Notes under the pieces: model-generated
The model's database searches: none
Seen by the model: the letters and a program-made list of their open reading frames with translations, nothing else
What the model was told of the DNA's origin: nothing
Part shown: positions 1 to 9,654 of the stretch, one piece after another
How the letters are laid out: every line of letters starts with the position of its first letter
Numbering within the stretch: the first letter of the stretch is position 1
Program-made: the position numbers and the translations under genes
Assembly (NCBI GenBank): GCA_023091735.1
Contig: JALKBU010000367.1
Span: 1-44,929, forward strand
Direction of reading: 5' to 3'
DNA length: 44,929 bases
From: Trichomonas tenax
Taxonomy: Eukaryota > Parabasalia > Trichomonadida > Trichomonadidae

Positions 1-145
1 CATAAAATGAATCATAATGGCTGAATTAAAATCTGTAAATAACATAAAAAATCTCAGAAAATACAAAAATTGCATAAAAGAATTGATTTTGCAAATGATA
101 ACACTCACTGGACGCAGGTCTTTTTCGACAAGAATATAGTGGTCT

Positions 146-160
146 CAAAATTAGTGTTGA
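146..160 (+). repeat. Terminal-repeat-like sequence, copy 1
   Basis: CAAAATTAGTGTTGA here matches, in inverted orientation, the arm at 1354-1369 (reverse complement GCAAAATTAGTGTAGA) and, in direct orientation, the arm at 1280-1294. Three such copies around decayed coding remnants suggest ends of one or two old transposable elements. No target-site duplication was identified. Confidence 0.3.
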
Positions 161-539
161 AAGGTTTACCAATGACTTTTGATAGAAGCAAAAAGTACAA
201 ATGGAAATAATGCTTCAGAGAGCATTTACAGAAGAAATATCGCTAAATCAGCTCTGTCAAATTTGTCTCAATTTATTTAATGCATTGAAATATTTTGAGA
301 TTTTAATTGATCAAATTGACATTATGACATATATAGAATAAAATAGTTTCAAATAAATGCTTGACATGTAATTACTATTTTGACAATAAAGATTGCTTAT
401 TCGTCAAAATAGTCAATCTGTCATTTTATATGTCATGTAAGTTTGTTTTATTGTCATAATGACAAATATAACAAATTTACATGTCAGATGCGCGTTTAAG
501 TTTTTAGAACAATATGTGTATCTTGCATTCTGAGTCCGT

Positions 540-1140
540 GCTTCCTTTTACGCAGGCAGAGTTCTGATGCAATATTCATTGATACATTCTAAGGTATTGC
601 CTAGCTTCAACAAATTTACAACTAGTTGTATTTCGACTAATTTATTGAGTTAGAAAGTCAACATCAATCGTTGTAACTCAGATGCTATATGGGTAATACC
701 TCATTGATCAATTATTGGCACCCTGCCACATTTCATCAAAATATCATATTTGCAACCATTCTTAGAATATTTCGTTGATTCATCAGTACATTAATCACAG
801 CAAATAAGCTGCTCCTTACTGGAATTTGTGTCTTTAGTTTGAGTAATTATTAATCACTATTTTTTAGCCAGACGCTATTCAGCCCACCCAAGCATGCATA
901 TATCGAGTCAATGCAGCCTAGAATTACTGCTTGTTTCAATCAATTTGGCCTATATACACGAGAACTGCACGAATTGTCGCTTTTAATCATTGAATGCTTG
1001 AAATCATCAAAAGCATCATAATATTTATATGTAGATGGAACATAGTCATTTGAACATGTTTTTAATGAAAAATTCACTGATTTGAAAAAATGTTGAAATT
1101 CGTTCCCAAGCTCATAATATCAATCAATGATATATGCTGA
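540..1140 (-). pseudogene. Decayed coding remnant, family unrecognised
   Basis: Read on the minus strand, this stretch has unusually long open segments for such AT-rich DNA. From 1140 down to about 870 one frame runs about 90 codons with two internal TGA stops and includes protein-like words such as YYELGNEFQHFFKS and CIDSIYACLGGLNSVW. Further segments (VRSSLFAVINVLMNQRNI in the same frame; INEYCIRTLP in another) continue towards 540 with stops and frame changes. It has no intact start and I do not recognise the family. It may belong to the same decayed gene as 1371-1810. Coding origin is inferred from open-frame length and residue composition only. Confidence 0.45.
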
Positions 1141-1279
1141 TCTATTTTAATTGGTTTTTAATCGAAAATAACCAATTTATTTTTTTTCTCAAAATGTTTA
1201 ATAAATATTAATATATGGTATGTAATCTTCAATATATTTTTCTTAATAAAGCACGTTTTTAGAGGAAAAATTGAAAGGC

Positions 1280-1369
1280 GCAAATTAGTGTAGAGAAGTT
1301 TACAAAATTCCCATCAAAAGTCATTCAGAGATGACTCAAAGGTCAAGCACGGTTCTACACTAATTTTGC
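1280..1369. repeat. 90-bp inverted-repeat (MITE-like) element
   Basis: The left arm at 1280-1294 (GCAAATTAGTGTAGA) and the right arm at 1354-1369 (TCTACACTAATTTTGC) are inverted complements apart from one extra base. The unit sits between two minus-strand coding remnants (1371-1810 and 540-1140), so it may have inserted into one gene. Alternatively, its right arm pairs with 146-160 as the end of a larger 1.2-kb element. Confidence 0.4.
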
Positions 1370-1370
1370 A

Positions 1371-1810
1371 GCAAATATTTGAACCCAAAATAATCACGAT
1401 ATTTTAAAACATCTTCACGAACAAAAGATGACCTACGATATGGGTGGTGTTAAATTTTGAGTTCCGGTAAAGATCCCCGTGAATATGGCTTTTGGGATTT
1501 TGGAATGATCACATATATAAATCTATGAGGAAAACAAAATGCATTGAAAAAAAAATTCTTTTTCACGGTGAAAAATTAGAAAGAATTCTTTTATCTTGAG
1601 CCGCCCAAATGTCAGGCCAAAATATAATGCCCAATGCTATGGGAAGTCACAGCTGAATGGAAACTCGATAAGTGATCACATTTACTCTCAAGCTGTTTTT
1701 GATCGATATCATTGGTGCAAATAACAGACATGCAGTGCAGATAAGCATTGTATTTGCTCATTTTTGTATAAACATCATGGCACCTAAATCTGCAATCCAC
1801 CGACAAACTA
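1371..1810 (-). pseudogene. Decayed coding remnant (5' part), family unrecognised
   Basis: Minus-strand frame 1806-1612 is open for 64 codons (includes CHDVYTKMSKYNAYLHC and CDHLSSFHSAVTSH). A second open block from about 1527 to 1371, interrupted by one TAA, includes SQKPYSRGSLPELK and REDVLKYRDYFGFKYLL. The second block ends exactly where the 1280-1369 inverted-repeat unit begins. Together with 540-1140 this looks like one old, broken minus-strand gene of a repeated family; transposase origin is possible but I see no catalytic motif to prove it. Confidence 0.4.
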
Positions 1811-2253
1811 TCGATCTAAACCAAAGAAACACGTAAAAACTTGAAATATAGATTTTGCATATATCGAGGATGCTGAATGTTCAATAAAATGATTATAACG
1901 CTTTTTTCCGTTCAAATTGAACTAAAAGATTTTAAATCATGTATAGAATCATTATTAAACAAGTACGATTATTTTTAAAACAAAATTAAATAACGTGTAA
2001 AATGTTCTTTAGAAAAATCATGTTATTTTTAATCTCCATAATGTAAATATCTCACAGTAAGTTTACTTCTTCACAAAAATTTATGAGCAAACAAAACAAT
2101 TCAACTCAATTTTTATGATATTAATGCTTACCTTTAATAATGTTGTTAAACTTTATCGATGTCTTTTTCTTCACAAAAATTCAATATCGCTTTAATTTAA
2201 TATTATACCGTAATATGAATATATGTTAATTTTTTTTAAAAAAATCTTTTTGA
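1811..2253. other. AT-rich gap upstream of the cyclase
   Basis: No convincing gene. Two related motifs lie here: TTTACTTCTTCACAAAAA near 2062 and CTTTTTCTTCACAAAAA near 2162. These resemble the TTTAC...CAAAA motif arrayed upstream of the Myb gene. A pyrimidine-rich run ending in TTTAG at 2254-2258 immediately precedes the open frame that leads into the cyclase. Confidence 0.4.
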
Positions 2254-2475
2254 TTTAGGAAAAAAAAAACGAACTCGCCTTCATCTCTTCAATCTAGCTT
2301 TAACTACGACAAAGAATCAGGTAGTAACAAGCTGATTCAAGGCCGCACGCGTAAGATCGATGTTATATTTCCTCTTTTCACAACAATCTTCCAGCAATGC
2401 GAAGCAGCGAATGCAATCTTCTATTTCGTTGCATTTTACTGGGGTGCGCAATGCTCTGTCCTCTCTCTGTGGCCA
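2254..2475 (+). other. In-frame coding extension upstream of the cyclase ATG
   Basis: From the TGA at 2251-2253 to the first ATG at 2476 the cyclase frame has 74 sense codons and no stop or Met. The translation is protein-like, with a basic/Ser-rich start, then KIDVIFPLFTTIF, FYFVAFYWG and SVLSLWP running straight into the annotated start. It also has the richer codon composition of the gene body, unlike the AT-rich gap before it. Likely explanations are a short upstream exon joined near the AG at 2257-2258, a lost ATG (the AGG at 2257 precedes a run of Lys codons), or a sequence error. Confidence 0.6.
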
Positions 2476-5400
2476 ATGAGCCCATTTTGGGACGAATCAA
2501 ATATAACTCCAACGCAATATAAATTTATGAAGTATTTAAAGCTCATTTTCTTGTTTACTGAGACACCCTATTCCTCAAATGTTGGTTTAATCAAGGAAAT
2601 CGTTGTTTTGTTAATTAATTTTATTCATTTATCTTTAATTATAGCCCAATTGCTTTATTACAACATCCATAGGAACTTTATCAAGATTCTACTCAGTCCA
2701 ATACAGACGTACGACGCTGCAATTATCATTCTTGCTCTTCCATCTTCGGTTATTTGTGGTGAATCGTTTTTGGCACTTGCCAATGGGCACAATGACATGA
2801 AGGCCCTTGGTGCGCTGATAATTTCACTCATTAACCTTGGCTATATGTTGACATTTCATTACTTAACATTATTTATGAGCGCAAAAAGCGTTTCGCTTCA
2901 AAAGATACCATATTTAGCCTTCGATCCATACATCACATACATCGTTATTAATACTATATGTTTAATTGATGTGTTGACGTATGTTGTAATGTATTTTGCG
3001 GATTGGTGCTATCTTATAGCAATGGCACTGCATTTCCTAGCATTTGTTTACTATTTCATTCAGACTTGGCACATATTTTATTTGAGTTTTCTCACAAATG
3101 TTCTTTATTTCGGTTTGACATTATTATTAGCTGTAATGGACATAGTTATGTTCGTCATGCACTTCTTTGAGAGCGCAAACAATTACATTCCGATGATTGT
3201 TCTTCTTGTCATTGCAGTTCTTTCGCTTGTTGCTGGCAACATATTCTTTGCGATGCGGAAGAAGAGGGTTATCAAGGAATTAACAGAAGACTTGAGTAAT
3301 CCAATAGAAGACAAAACTGAATATTTCTCAAATCTTAAAATCCTCAAGAACGAGAGAAGAGCACTTATGTATTTAAGTGTCGGCTTCAACTCCTATTGCA
3401 ATATGTTCGCAGATATGAGTTTAGTCAACTATATGGCTCAGAATTCAACATCGAATTATATATTAACGAACATGCTTCTTATTGTCAACTACTTCCCAGG
3501 AGAGAATACTCTTCTCAACAGATTGGCAACTTCGTTGATGCAGAACCGTTCATTGTCATTTGATCAGAGATTTTTGATTTATCAAGTCTACAAAGTTAAA
3601 ATCTTGAGGCAATTCAGCTCTTCAGCAGAATCCAATGATAAACTCAACGAACTGAAGATCATGTCAAGGCAAGTTGAATCATTGACACGTGGCGCACTCG
3701 AAGCAACATCATTGACTCCATTCTTCTTCGAGTATTTATCAGTCAAAGCGCAGAGAGCTCAGGCAATTTGGATGGAAACACTGAGCAATTATCCAAACGA
3801 TGTAAAGTTCTGCGAGGAGTTCTGCAGGTACTTGGTCGAGTCAGAAGCGAGCTACCCAGAGGCCCTCAGGATCAAGCACAGGAGCTCTTTGATTGAAATG
3901 GGAAAGAATTACTCTGTGGATTACTCATTCAGGTCGATGATCAAACTTTATCCTGATTACCTGAAGAAAGGCATTGTCGACTTGAAAGGCAACATCAGGA
4001 GAAAGCGCACGTCCACGACATCATCTGCACGAGAGAATATTCCAACAAGCGGCTCAGGAAGCTTCGGAAACAAGATGAATGAGTCATCTGAAGACGATAT
4101 GGATGATATGATGCAAGAGACAATCGGAAAACAAGTATTCAATCATGTCAAGGCCAGATTGGCTCTCCATAGAGCCCTCGAGCACAGTGTTCCAAGGTCA
4201 TTGTTTGCGATAATTCCTATAGCAACAGTTTGCGTTACTGTTGTCATCGGCATGTATCTATTCGTTTTCCTCTACACACGCCACAAATTGTCCACGCAAA
4301 CAACCTCAATGGAGTTCCTTGATGCCATTTCTAACACGAGATTCTACATCGCGCTTAACGCTATACAGATCATTCTTAGGTACTCGAAGGACAGAGGAAC
4401 ATACGCCAACTATCAGCCTTACGTCCTTCAGCTATCCAATGAATCGAACGCTCAGCATCTTATTAACTTCTCCACGGACTTCTTGGAAGACAGCATGATT
4501 TCTCTCAGAACTGCATCAGACTGCTTCTCGGATCTTGTCAACCTCATCGCATCTCTCGAGAATAGAGAAGTAATTGATAGAATTTCAGAAAACCTTGTGA
4601 TAAGCCACTTCAAGTTGTATACTTGCACAGGAAGAGAGCCAACATACATGATCAATGACACCATCACAGCAATTATCGGCGTCTTCTTCGCCCATCAATC
4701 TTACATCTTAACGAGGTCTAACGGTAACATTTCTGACATGTTCGGGACATATCAATTCTGCGAGCTCCTCGCAAACCTGAAGACGTTTATCACCTACATT
4801 CACCGCGTATTCAAGGACTTCTCCGACTACCAGATCGACGAGGGCGAAAAACTCGACAAGAAATTCCGCATTGTCAAATACGCAGTTCCATCAATCATTG
4901 CGGGTGTTGCTCTCATCCCGGCCTTTATTTTCAATATTTTAGTTAGAGTTTCTATTCAAAAAGTCGGTGTGCTTATTACGTCATTCGACCAGAAGACGCG
5001 AACTGACGCAAAAGAGCAGATCTTCATCAGCGATCACAACGAGGAGGCGAAAGGTGGTGAAATGCACCAGAAGGGATACAGAACAATTATGCTCAACTTC
5101 TTGCTTATGATCACCGCTGCAATTTTCATTGCTGGTGGTGCAGTCATGACATCTATTGCTGTCACTGCGAACAACAACATCATGAACTTGAACATGTGGG
5201 ATCAATTCGCAACTCTCAGACTTTCATTGGCTGCGGAGCTTATGAACACATACATCTTCTCCGTAGCAGTGCATGACAATCCTGGCGAGGCGAGCATTAT
5301 CCTTTCCACAGATAAGTCTGCAAGCTTCCTTGCCCAGCAGCTCCTCGACCAGGTGCTTATCGCGCACGACAGACTAACAAACGGATACGAAGGCTATCCA

Positions 5401-6975
5401 GGATGCATCGGCTATGATGATTACCTTGATAAGCTGAATTACTACGATGACCATCTCAATCAGTCTATCACAGGCATTCACGAGTACTACTCCAAGTCAT
5501 CGATCAGCACACAAATGAAGATCCTCACGGATCTTGTTAACCAAACAATTTTCGAGATTCAGGCATCATATCCACAATTAACAAAGACAACGTTCGCCAA
5601 TGTTCTCCACCTCTTCAGCTCGCATATGGGCCCGAAGCTTCAGGAAGTCACGACAAGATTCCGTCAGCTCCCAAAGGATGAATACGATCGGGCGACGCAG
5701 ACAATCGGCCTGATTCTCATTCCTGTCTATGTCACCGTGATAGTTTGCATCTTCGCGATATACTTGTATTATCAGGTAAGGTTGAACTCATACAGAGCCA
5801 GTTTGTTCATTCTTAAGAGAATCAACCCGCACTCGTTAATCAACAACAAGCTTTTCATCAAGATGATTCTCCACAACTCCACAGAAGTTCAGGAAGCAAA
5901 TAGAACAGTCTCTGGCAACATTCTCCATAATGCGCTTGATGCAATCTTGTGCACGAACGTCCATGGACTTGTTGAAATCGTCAATCCAGCAACAACAACG
6001 ACGCTCGGTTACACGCCAGAGCAGCTGCTTGGCCATCCTATTGCAAGCTTCCTCACGCAAGAGTTCGAGGATAAGATCACGCAGCAGATAGAAAGGATGA
6101 GAGATGGACAGGCTTCAAGCTTCTATGAGGATTCTGTTACAGCAATCACTGACTCCAACAAGCTTCTCCCGTGCCACATAACAATCATCGGCATGAAGAC
6201 ACACAACTCCACATCCATCACATCTTTCGTTATAATCCTTCGCGACCAGAGCCAGCTCGCTGCTCAGCAGTCGCAGGCTGAAGAAGCAAAACGTAAATCC
6301 GAAAGCCTTTTGTACGAAATACTCCCGAGAGACATCGTCGTTAAGATCAACCGTGGAGAAAACAACATCTCTTTCACTGTCGCATCAGCAACAATCGCTT
6401 TCATCGACATTGTCAGGTTCTCTGAATACTCAGCCCCTCTCACTCCGCAGGAGATCATGGCAAACTTGAGTCTGTACTTCGGCTCCATCGATAAGCTGCT
6501 GACGAAATACGATATGATCACTAAGATCAAACTCATTGGCGATATTTACATGGCCGCAGCAGGTTTGTTCCATCCAGATACAGAGCCAGAAAACCACGCT
6601 GAGCAGATGATATCATTCGCAATTGATGTCATTCATGTGCTGGACGAAATCAACATCCGGCTGAATGCAAATCTTTCAGTCAGAGTTGGCGTCAATTCTG
6701 GCGGCCCAATCATCGCTGGCGTTCTCGGCAAGGATAAGCCTACGTTCGATATCATCGGTGACCCAATAAACGTTGCTGCGAGATTGCAGAGTACCGATGA
6801 AGCGAACTACATCCAGATCTCTCAGAACACATACGAGCTGATCAAGAACTTGAACTTCGAGGTTCACCAGCGTGGTGAAGTGTTCCTCAAAGGCAAAGGC
6901 AAGCAGACAACATACCTTGTCGGCGCCTCTGGAATAGAAGCAGTTTGTTCCGCTGAATTCCGTGCTGTCGTTTAA
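2476..6975 (+). CDS. Membrane adenylyl cyclase with PAS domain (receptor-type)
   Basis: Predicted to make cAMP at a cellular membrane. The 1499-residue product has an N-terminal bundle of about six or seven hydrophobic segments (residues ~15-260), a soluble region, further membrane segments near 577-600, 805-828, 870-895 and 1078-1100 separated by large loops, a PAS domain (~1150-1260), a short helical linker and a C-terminal class III cyclase domain (~1295-1490). Metal-binding aspartates lie in FIDIVRFS (~1310) and KLIGD (~1356). The Lys of KLIGD, the Asp of FDIIGD (~1425) and NVAAR (~1432) fit ATP rather than GTP specificity. Trichomonads have large families of such proteins. The same frame is open and protein-like back to 2254 without an ATG, so the true N-terminus is probably upstream and this start is provisional. 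Confidence 0.9.
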   Translation: MSPFWDESNITPTQYKFMKYLKLIFLFTETPYSSNVGLIKEIVVLLINFIHLSLIIAQLLYYNIHRNFIKILLSPIQTYDAAIIILALPSSVICGESFLALANGHNDMKALGALIISLINLGYMLTFHYLTLFMSAKSVSLQKIPYLAFDPYITYIVINTICLIDVLTYVVMYFADWCYLIAMALHFLAFVYYFIQTWHIFYLSFLTNVLYFGLTLLLAVMDIVMFVMHFFESANNYIPMIVLLVIAVLSLVAGNIFFAMRKKRVIKELTEDLSNPIEDKTEYFSNLKILKNERRALMYLSVGFNSYCNMFADMSLVNYMAQNSTSNYILTNMLLIVNYFPGENTLLNRLATSLMQNRSLSFDQRFLIYQVYKVKILRQFSSSAESNDKLNELKIMSRQVESLTRGALEATSLTPFFFEYLSVKAQRAQAIWMETLSNYPNDVKFCEEFCRYLVESEASYPEALRIKHRSSLIEMGKNYSVDYSFRSMIKLYPDYLKKGIVDLKGNIRRKRTSTTSSARENIPTSGSGSFGNKMNESSEDDMDDMMQETIGKQVFNHVKARLALHRALEHSVPRSLFAIIPIATVCVTVVIGMYLFVFLYTRHKLSTQTTSMEFLDAISNTRFYIALNAIQIILRYSKDRGTYANYQPYVLQLSNESNAQHLINFSTDFLEDSMISLRTASDCFSDLVNLIASLENREVIDRISENLVISHFKLYTCTGREPTYMINDTITAIIGVFFAHQSYILTRSNGNISDMFGTYQFCELLANLKTFITYIHRVFKDFSDYQIDEGEKLDKKFRIVKYAVPSIIAGVALIPAFIFNILVRVSIQKVGVLITSFDQKTRTDAKEQIFISDHNEEAKGGEMHQKGYRTIMLNFLLMITAAIFIAGGAVMTSIAVTANNNIMNLNMWDQFATLRLSLAAELMNTYIFSVAVHDNPGEASIILSTDKSASFLAQQLLDQVLIAHDRLTNGYEGYPGCIGYDDYLDKLNYYDDHLNQSITGIHEYYSKSSISTQMKILTDLVNQTIFEIQASYPQLTKTTFANVLHLFSSHMGPKLQEVTTRFRQLPKDEYDRATQTIGLILIPVYVTVIVCIFAIYLYYQVRLNSYRASLFILKRINPHSLINNKLFIKMILHNSTEVQEANRTVSGNILHNALDAILCTNVHGLVEIVNPATTTTLGYTPEQLLGHPIASFLTQEFEDKITQQIERMRDGQASSFYEDSVTAITDSNKLLPCHITIIGMKTHNSTSITSFVIILRDQSQLAAQQSQAEEAKRKSESLLYEILPRDIVVKINRGENNISFTVASATIAFIDIVRFSEYSAPLTPQEIMANLSLYFGSIDKLLTKYDMITKIKLIGDIYMAAAGLFHPDTEPENHAEQMISFAIDVIHVLDEINIRLNANLSVRVGVNSGGPIIAGVLGKDKPTFDIIGDPINVAARLQSTDEANYIQISQNTYELIKNLNFEVHQRGEVFLKGKGKQTTYLVGASGIEAVCSAEFRAVV

Positions 6976-7225
6976 TTCATTTATATTTATTTTATATTTT
7001 TAATGTTAATTAATAAATATTTTTTCGTCTCGCTAAACATCATTTTATTATCACATTCACATCTTAATCTAATAAAAAAAATTATAATTTTTAATTATAA
7101 ACCAAACATAGTCAAAATAAACACTCTTGCGATATTGCAACCTGCTGTACATGTTGTGTATTGAAACAAATATGTTTTACAAACAAAATAATATTGTATT
7201 TTTTATATTATTTTTGAACATTGGA

Positions 7226-7633
7226 TTAAGAGATCTCGGAAGGCTTTGGTAAGTTAACTTCAGGAATGTCTGCATCTTCTGCTTCATTATCTTCTTCATC
7301 AATTTCTTCTTCGAAACTAATGAAGTATCCAGCCAAATGTACTGTGCCTTGTCCTTTTACAGATAATTTACATGGAAATTCATCGGTAATTTTGAATTGT
7401 AAAACTAAATGCTCCTTTCTGTCAGGAATAAGTGTTCCAATGATAATTGGATCACATGGTGAAGGTGTGTGAAGCTTTTGAACCATAATTCTTGTTGGTT
7501 CATTTCTATGTTCATCTGAGAAAGAAGATAAAGAGGCATTTGATATCATCAATAATTTTCCTTCAGGTGTGTTGACGTCCACAGATTGTTCTGGACTGAC
7601 AACACAACACCAAAACTTCTTCGAGCCTTCCAT
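7226..7633 (-). CDS. Nucleoplasmin-like (NPL) domain protein
   Basis: A 135-residue protein starting MEGSKKFWCCVVSP, with the N-terminal pattern of the NPL fold found in FKBP39-type proteins and plant HD2 proteins (a Phe-Trp start, a central GTLIPDRKEHLVLQFKI strand region, an HLAGYFISF strand, then the acidic tract EEEIDEEDNEAED). Family members are nuclear chaperones of histones and ribosome biogenesis, so a nuclear role is inferred. An ATG five codons upstream (7648) is in frame, but it overlaps a TTTACATGTCAAA motif copy, and the NPL fold begins at the second Met, so 7633 is preferred. The acidic tail is short and there is no peptidyl-prolyl isomerase domain. Confidence 0.65.
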   Translation of the reverse strand: MEGSKKFWCCVVSPEQSVDVNTPEGKLLMISNASLSSFSDEHRNEPTRIMVQKLHTPSPCDPIIIGTLIPDRKEHLVLQFKITDEFPCKLSVKGQGTVHLAGYFISFEEEIDEEDNEAEDADIPEVNLPKPSEIS

Positions 7634-7647
7634 TGTTATTTTTGACA

Positions 7648-7660
7648 TTTACATGTCAAA
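7648..7660 (+). promoter_or_regulatory. TTTACATGTCAAA motif at the NPL gene start
   Basis: A full copy of the recurring intergenic motif lies immediately upstream of the preferred start of the NPL gene, followed by a further TTGTCA half-like site. Similar copies lie next to the NSUN2-type gene (25159-25172) and the PPP phosphatase gene (17833-17843). Function is unknown. Confidence 0.4.
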
Positions 7661-8037
7661 TTGTCATAGAATTAAATTGTTTTTCTGGAAGTGTTCAGCA
7701 CCTGATATCAAAGAACTGAGAGTTCAAAAATTGTTGTATTGAGTCTATTAGTGATGCTTATTGAACTGTTTTGAACATAGTTTTTTTATCCTATTCAAGA
7801 TGTGTTGCCTGATTGAGAATGAAGGACTGAAGCTGCACTACACAGTTCAATGTTGTCACCACAAACTTATTGATTTTAGTCTAAGTTAATAAAATATTGC
7901 ATTAAATGGAATTGCAATTAGAAAACTGAATATTAGATTCAGCTGCACCTTGCCTATATCCACTGCACTGAAATAGGTAGCTCTTTGTTATTAATATATT
8001 AAATCTCTTTTCCAGACTCAATTAGCCTCGGAACCCA
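7661..8037. other. Gap without a supported gene
   Basis: No gene is supported. The plus strand has a 30-codon open stretch near 7800-7887 (contains MCCLIENEGLKLHY) that may be a relic, but it is too short to call. Confidence 0.3.
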
Positions 8038-8045
8038 CAATCATA

Positions 8046-8107
8046 GTAGTATATGAAGTGTGTTTTTTAGGTCTTCCTAAAATTCTTGATTGTAGGGTTC
8101 ATTTCTC
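8046..8107 (+). repeat. Left 62-bp inverted repeat arm
   Basis: Pairs with 9593-9654 in inverted orientation with two mismatches (near 8089 and 8095). Confidence 0.85.
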
Positions 8108-8604
8108 TGTTCCTCTCTCTCCACAAAAACCATTTACAACAGGATAGATAAAATACATGTCTTTATATATGATATAGGCAAAATATAAAATAAACATATT
8201 CTCACTTATGAATTAATAACTTTTTACATTTACCCCCAAGCAACACAAAAGTAACACTTTGACGCAAAGTGTACCGATTGAGGCGGAATTAATGAGGAAA
8301 AATAATGAAGAATTATATAGTAAATGTTGAAAAAATGAGATAGGGAGTATTGAAATATTGAATGAAAACTAAAATCAAGAAATGAAAAATTAGTGGTTTC
8401 TTTGAATATTGAATGAAAATAATCGTCAGCATGTTAATGAAAATGTATAGAGATATATGAGGAACAAAATTTATAAAATTTATGTAAAATTTACCATATA
8501 AGAAGGGTGTGATACCATAAATCACTAAAAGAGCCGTTCAATTGTACATCTTGAATTAATCAACCATTATTTTCTTTACATTTTTCACAATGTCTAAGAA
8601 ATCG

Positions 8605-9057
8605 TTATTGATGTTTTCGTTCTGGATCATCACGAATTGAATAAACTTCTTCCTTGCAATATGGACAAACTCTATAACCCGTTAATGTTTCAACATCAGT
8701 GATTCTATCAGCATGTAATTTTCCACTTGGTGATTGTGTGAGAAGAATATTTACTGTCGGAAATTCTGGACCTACAACAATAGAATCAACTAAATTAAAA
8801 TGAACTTTATTTATATCAACATCATCAGGTTGAGGATCAACATAATAATAATCAATATTTATTTTCAATTTCCTACATAACTCCTCACTTTCTGATGAAA
8901 CATCGAATCCTTCATATGCATCAATGGCTTCATTTAAATAACTTCTGTGAGTTTTAGGATTAATTCCGTCAGGTATGTTATAGAAGTGTTTAAATTTCTT
9001 TCTTCCTTCAGCTCTAATGCTATTATCGTTTAACATCGTCTTTACTGTTTGGCTCAT
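8605..9057 (-). pseudogene. Element-encoded protein with zinc-ribbon-like C-terminus, prematurely stopped
   Basis: A 150-residue product from ATG 9057, with an N-terminal basic region (EGRKKFKHFYNIPDG), a DINKVHFNLVD segment, and a C-terminal CPYC followed by RDDPERKHQ and a TAA stop. Beyond the stop the same frame stays open for 14 codons, giving RHCEKC before TGA at 8560-8562. This would complete a CPYC...H-C-x2-C zinc-binding pattern, so the TAA looks like a disabling mutation. Its placement inside the inverted-repeat element suggests it is part of a larger element protein, perhaps a fragment of a replication protein. The family is not firmly recognised. An upstream gene (9149-9433) on the same strand lies 91 bp away. 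Confidence 0.5.
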
Positions 9058-9148
9058 TTGTGTAAGAATAAAAAAATAAAAAATAAAAATAAAATTAGCT
9101 TAATTTTTTTAAATTCCAAATAATGCATTAAAATAACATAAGTTTTTA

Positions 9149-9433
9149 TCATCCTGAATATGTAATTGAAAACACATGTCCTTTATATCTATAAATAAGC
9201 TCACTTTCACATCCTTTATATTCATTTATTAATTCACAACCTTCATTTTTAAATTGTTCTTTAATCCATTCAGGATTTAAACCACGACCTGTTTTAATAT
9301 GTGTTAAGTCTTCAATTTTATCAGTTTCGAGGGAATGTTTTATTACATTTTCATGAGATTTAATTAAAAATTCATCAACTTTTAATTGCTTAATTCCCCA
9401 TTTCTTCATAAGCTCAGGCGAAACAATAGCCAT
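9149..9433 (-). CDS. Small element-encoded protein, unknown function
   Basis: A 94-residue protein starting MAIVSPELMKKWGIKQ, containing DKIEDLTHIKTGRGLNPEWI and ending SITYSG. It has no membrane segment or signal peptide. It lies inside the 62-bp inverted repeats just upstream of, and on the same strand as, the zinc-ribbon-like gene, so the two probably moved together. The composition is clearly protein-like, but I cannot assign a function. Confidence 0.5.
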   Translation of the reverse strand: MAIVSPELMKKWGIKQLKVDEFLIKSHENVIKHSLETDKIEDLTHIKTGRGLNPEWIKEQFKNEGCELINEYKGCESELIYRYKGHVFSITYSG

Positions 9434-9592
9434 ATATATATTATTTTATCCGAATAAAAAAAAAAAATAAATTATTTTAAAAATAAACTTTAAAAATTAA
9501 TTGCTCGGAATTACAATATAAATATATATGTTGGAATACATCCACTATATCTAGAATGTCAAGTAACCCTCCGACTATACTACTGAGAAAGG

Positions 9593-9654
9593 GAGAAATG
9601 AACCATACACTCAAGAATTTTAGGAAGACCTAAAAAACACACTTCATATACTAC
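9593..9654 (-). repeat. Right 62-bp inverted repeat arm
   Basis: Inverted partner of 8046-8107; the arms enclose both small genes. Confidence 0.85.

Noticed and set aside
1215..1223. ATGGTATGT as a first exon plus canonical donor for the cyclase
   Set aside because: The join to the AG at 2258 is out of phase and would need a ~1-kb intron, far longer than known trichomonad introns.
7798..7887. Short plus-strand open frame near 7800
   Set aside because: Only 30 codons with no initiator-like sequence; could be chance or a relic.
8313..8525. Minus-strand 70-codon frame inside the inverted-repeat element
   Set aside because: Nearly all Ile/Phe/Tyr/Asn from AT-rich sequence; no protein-like pattern.
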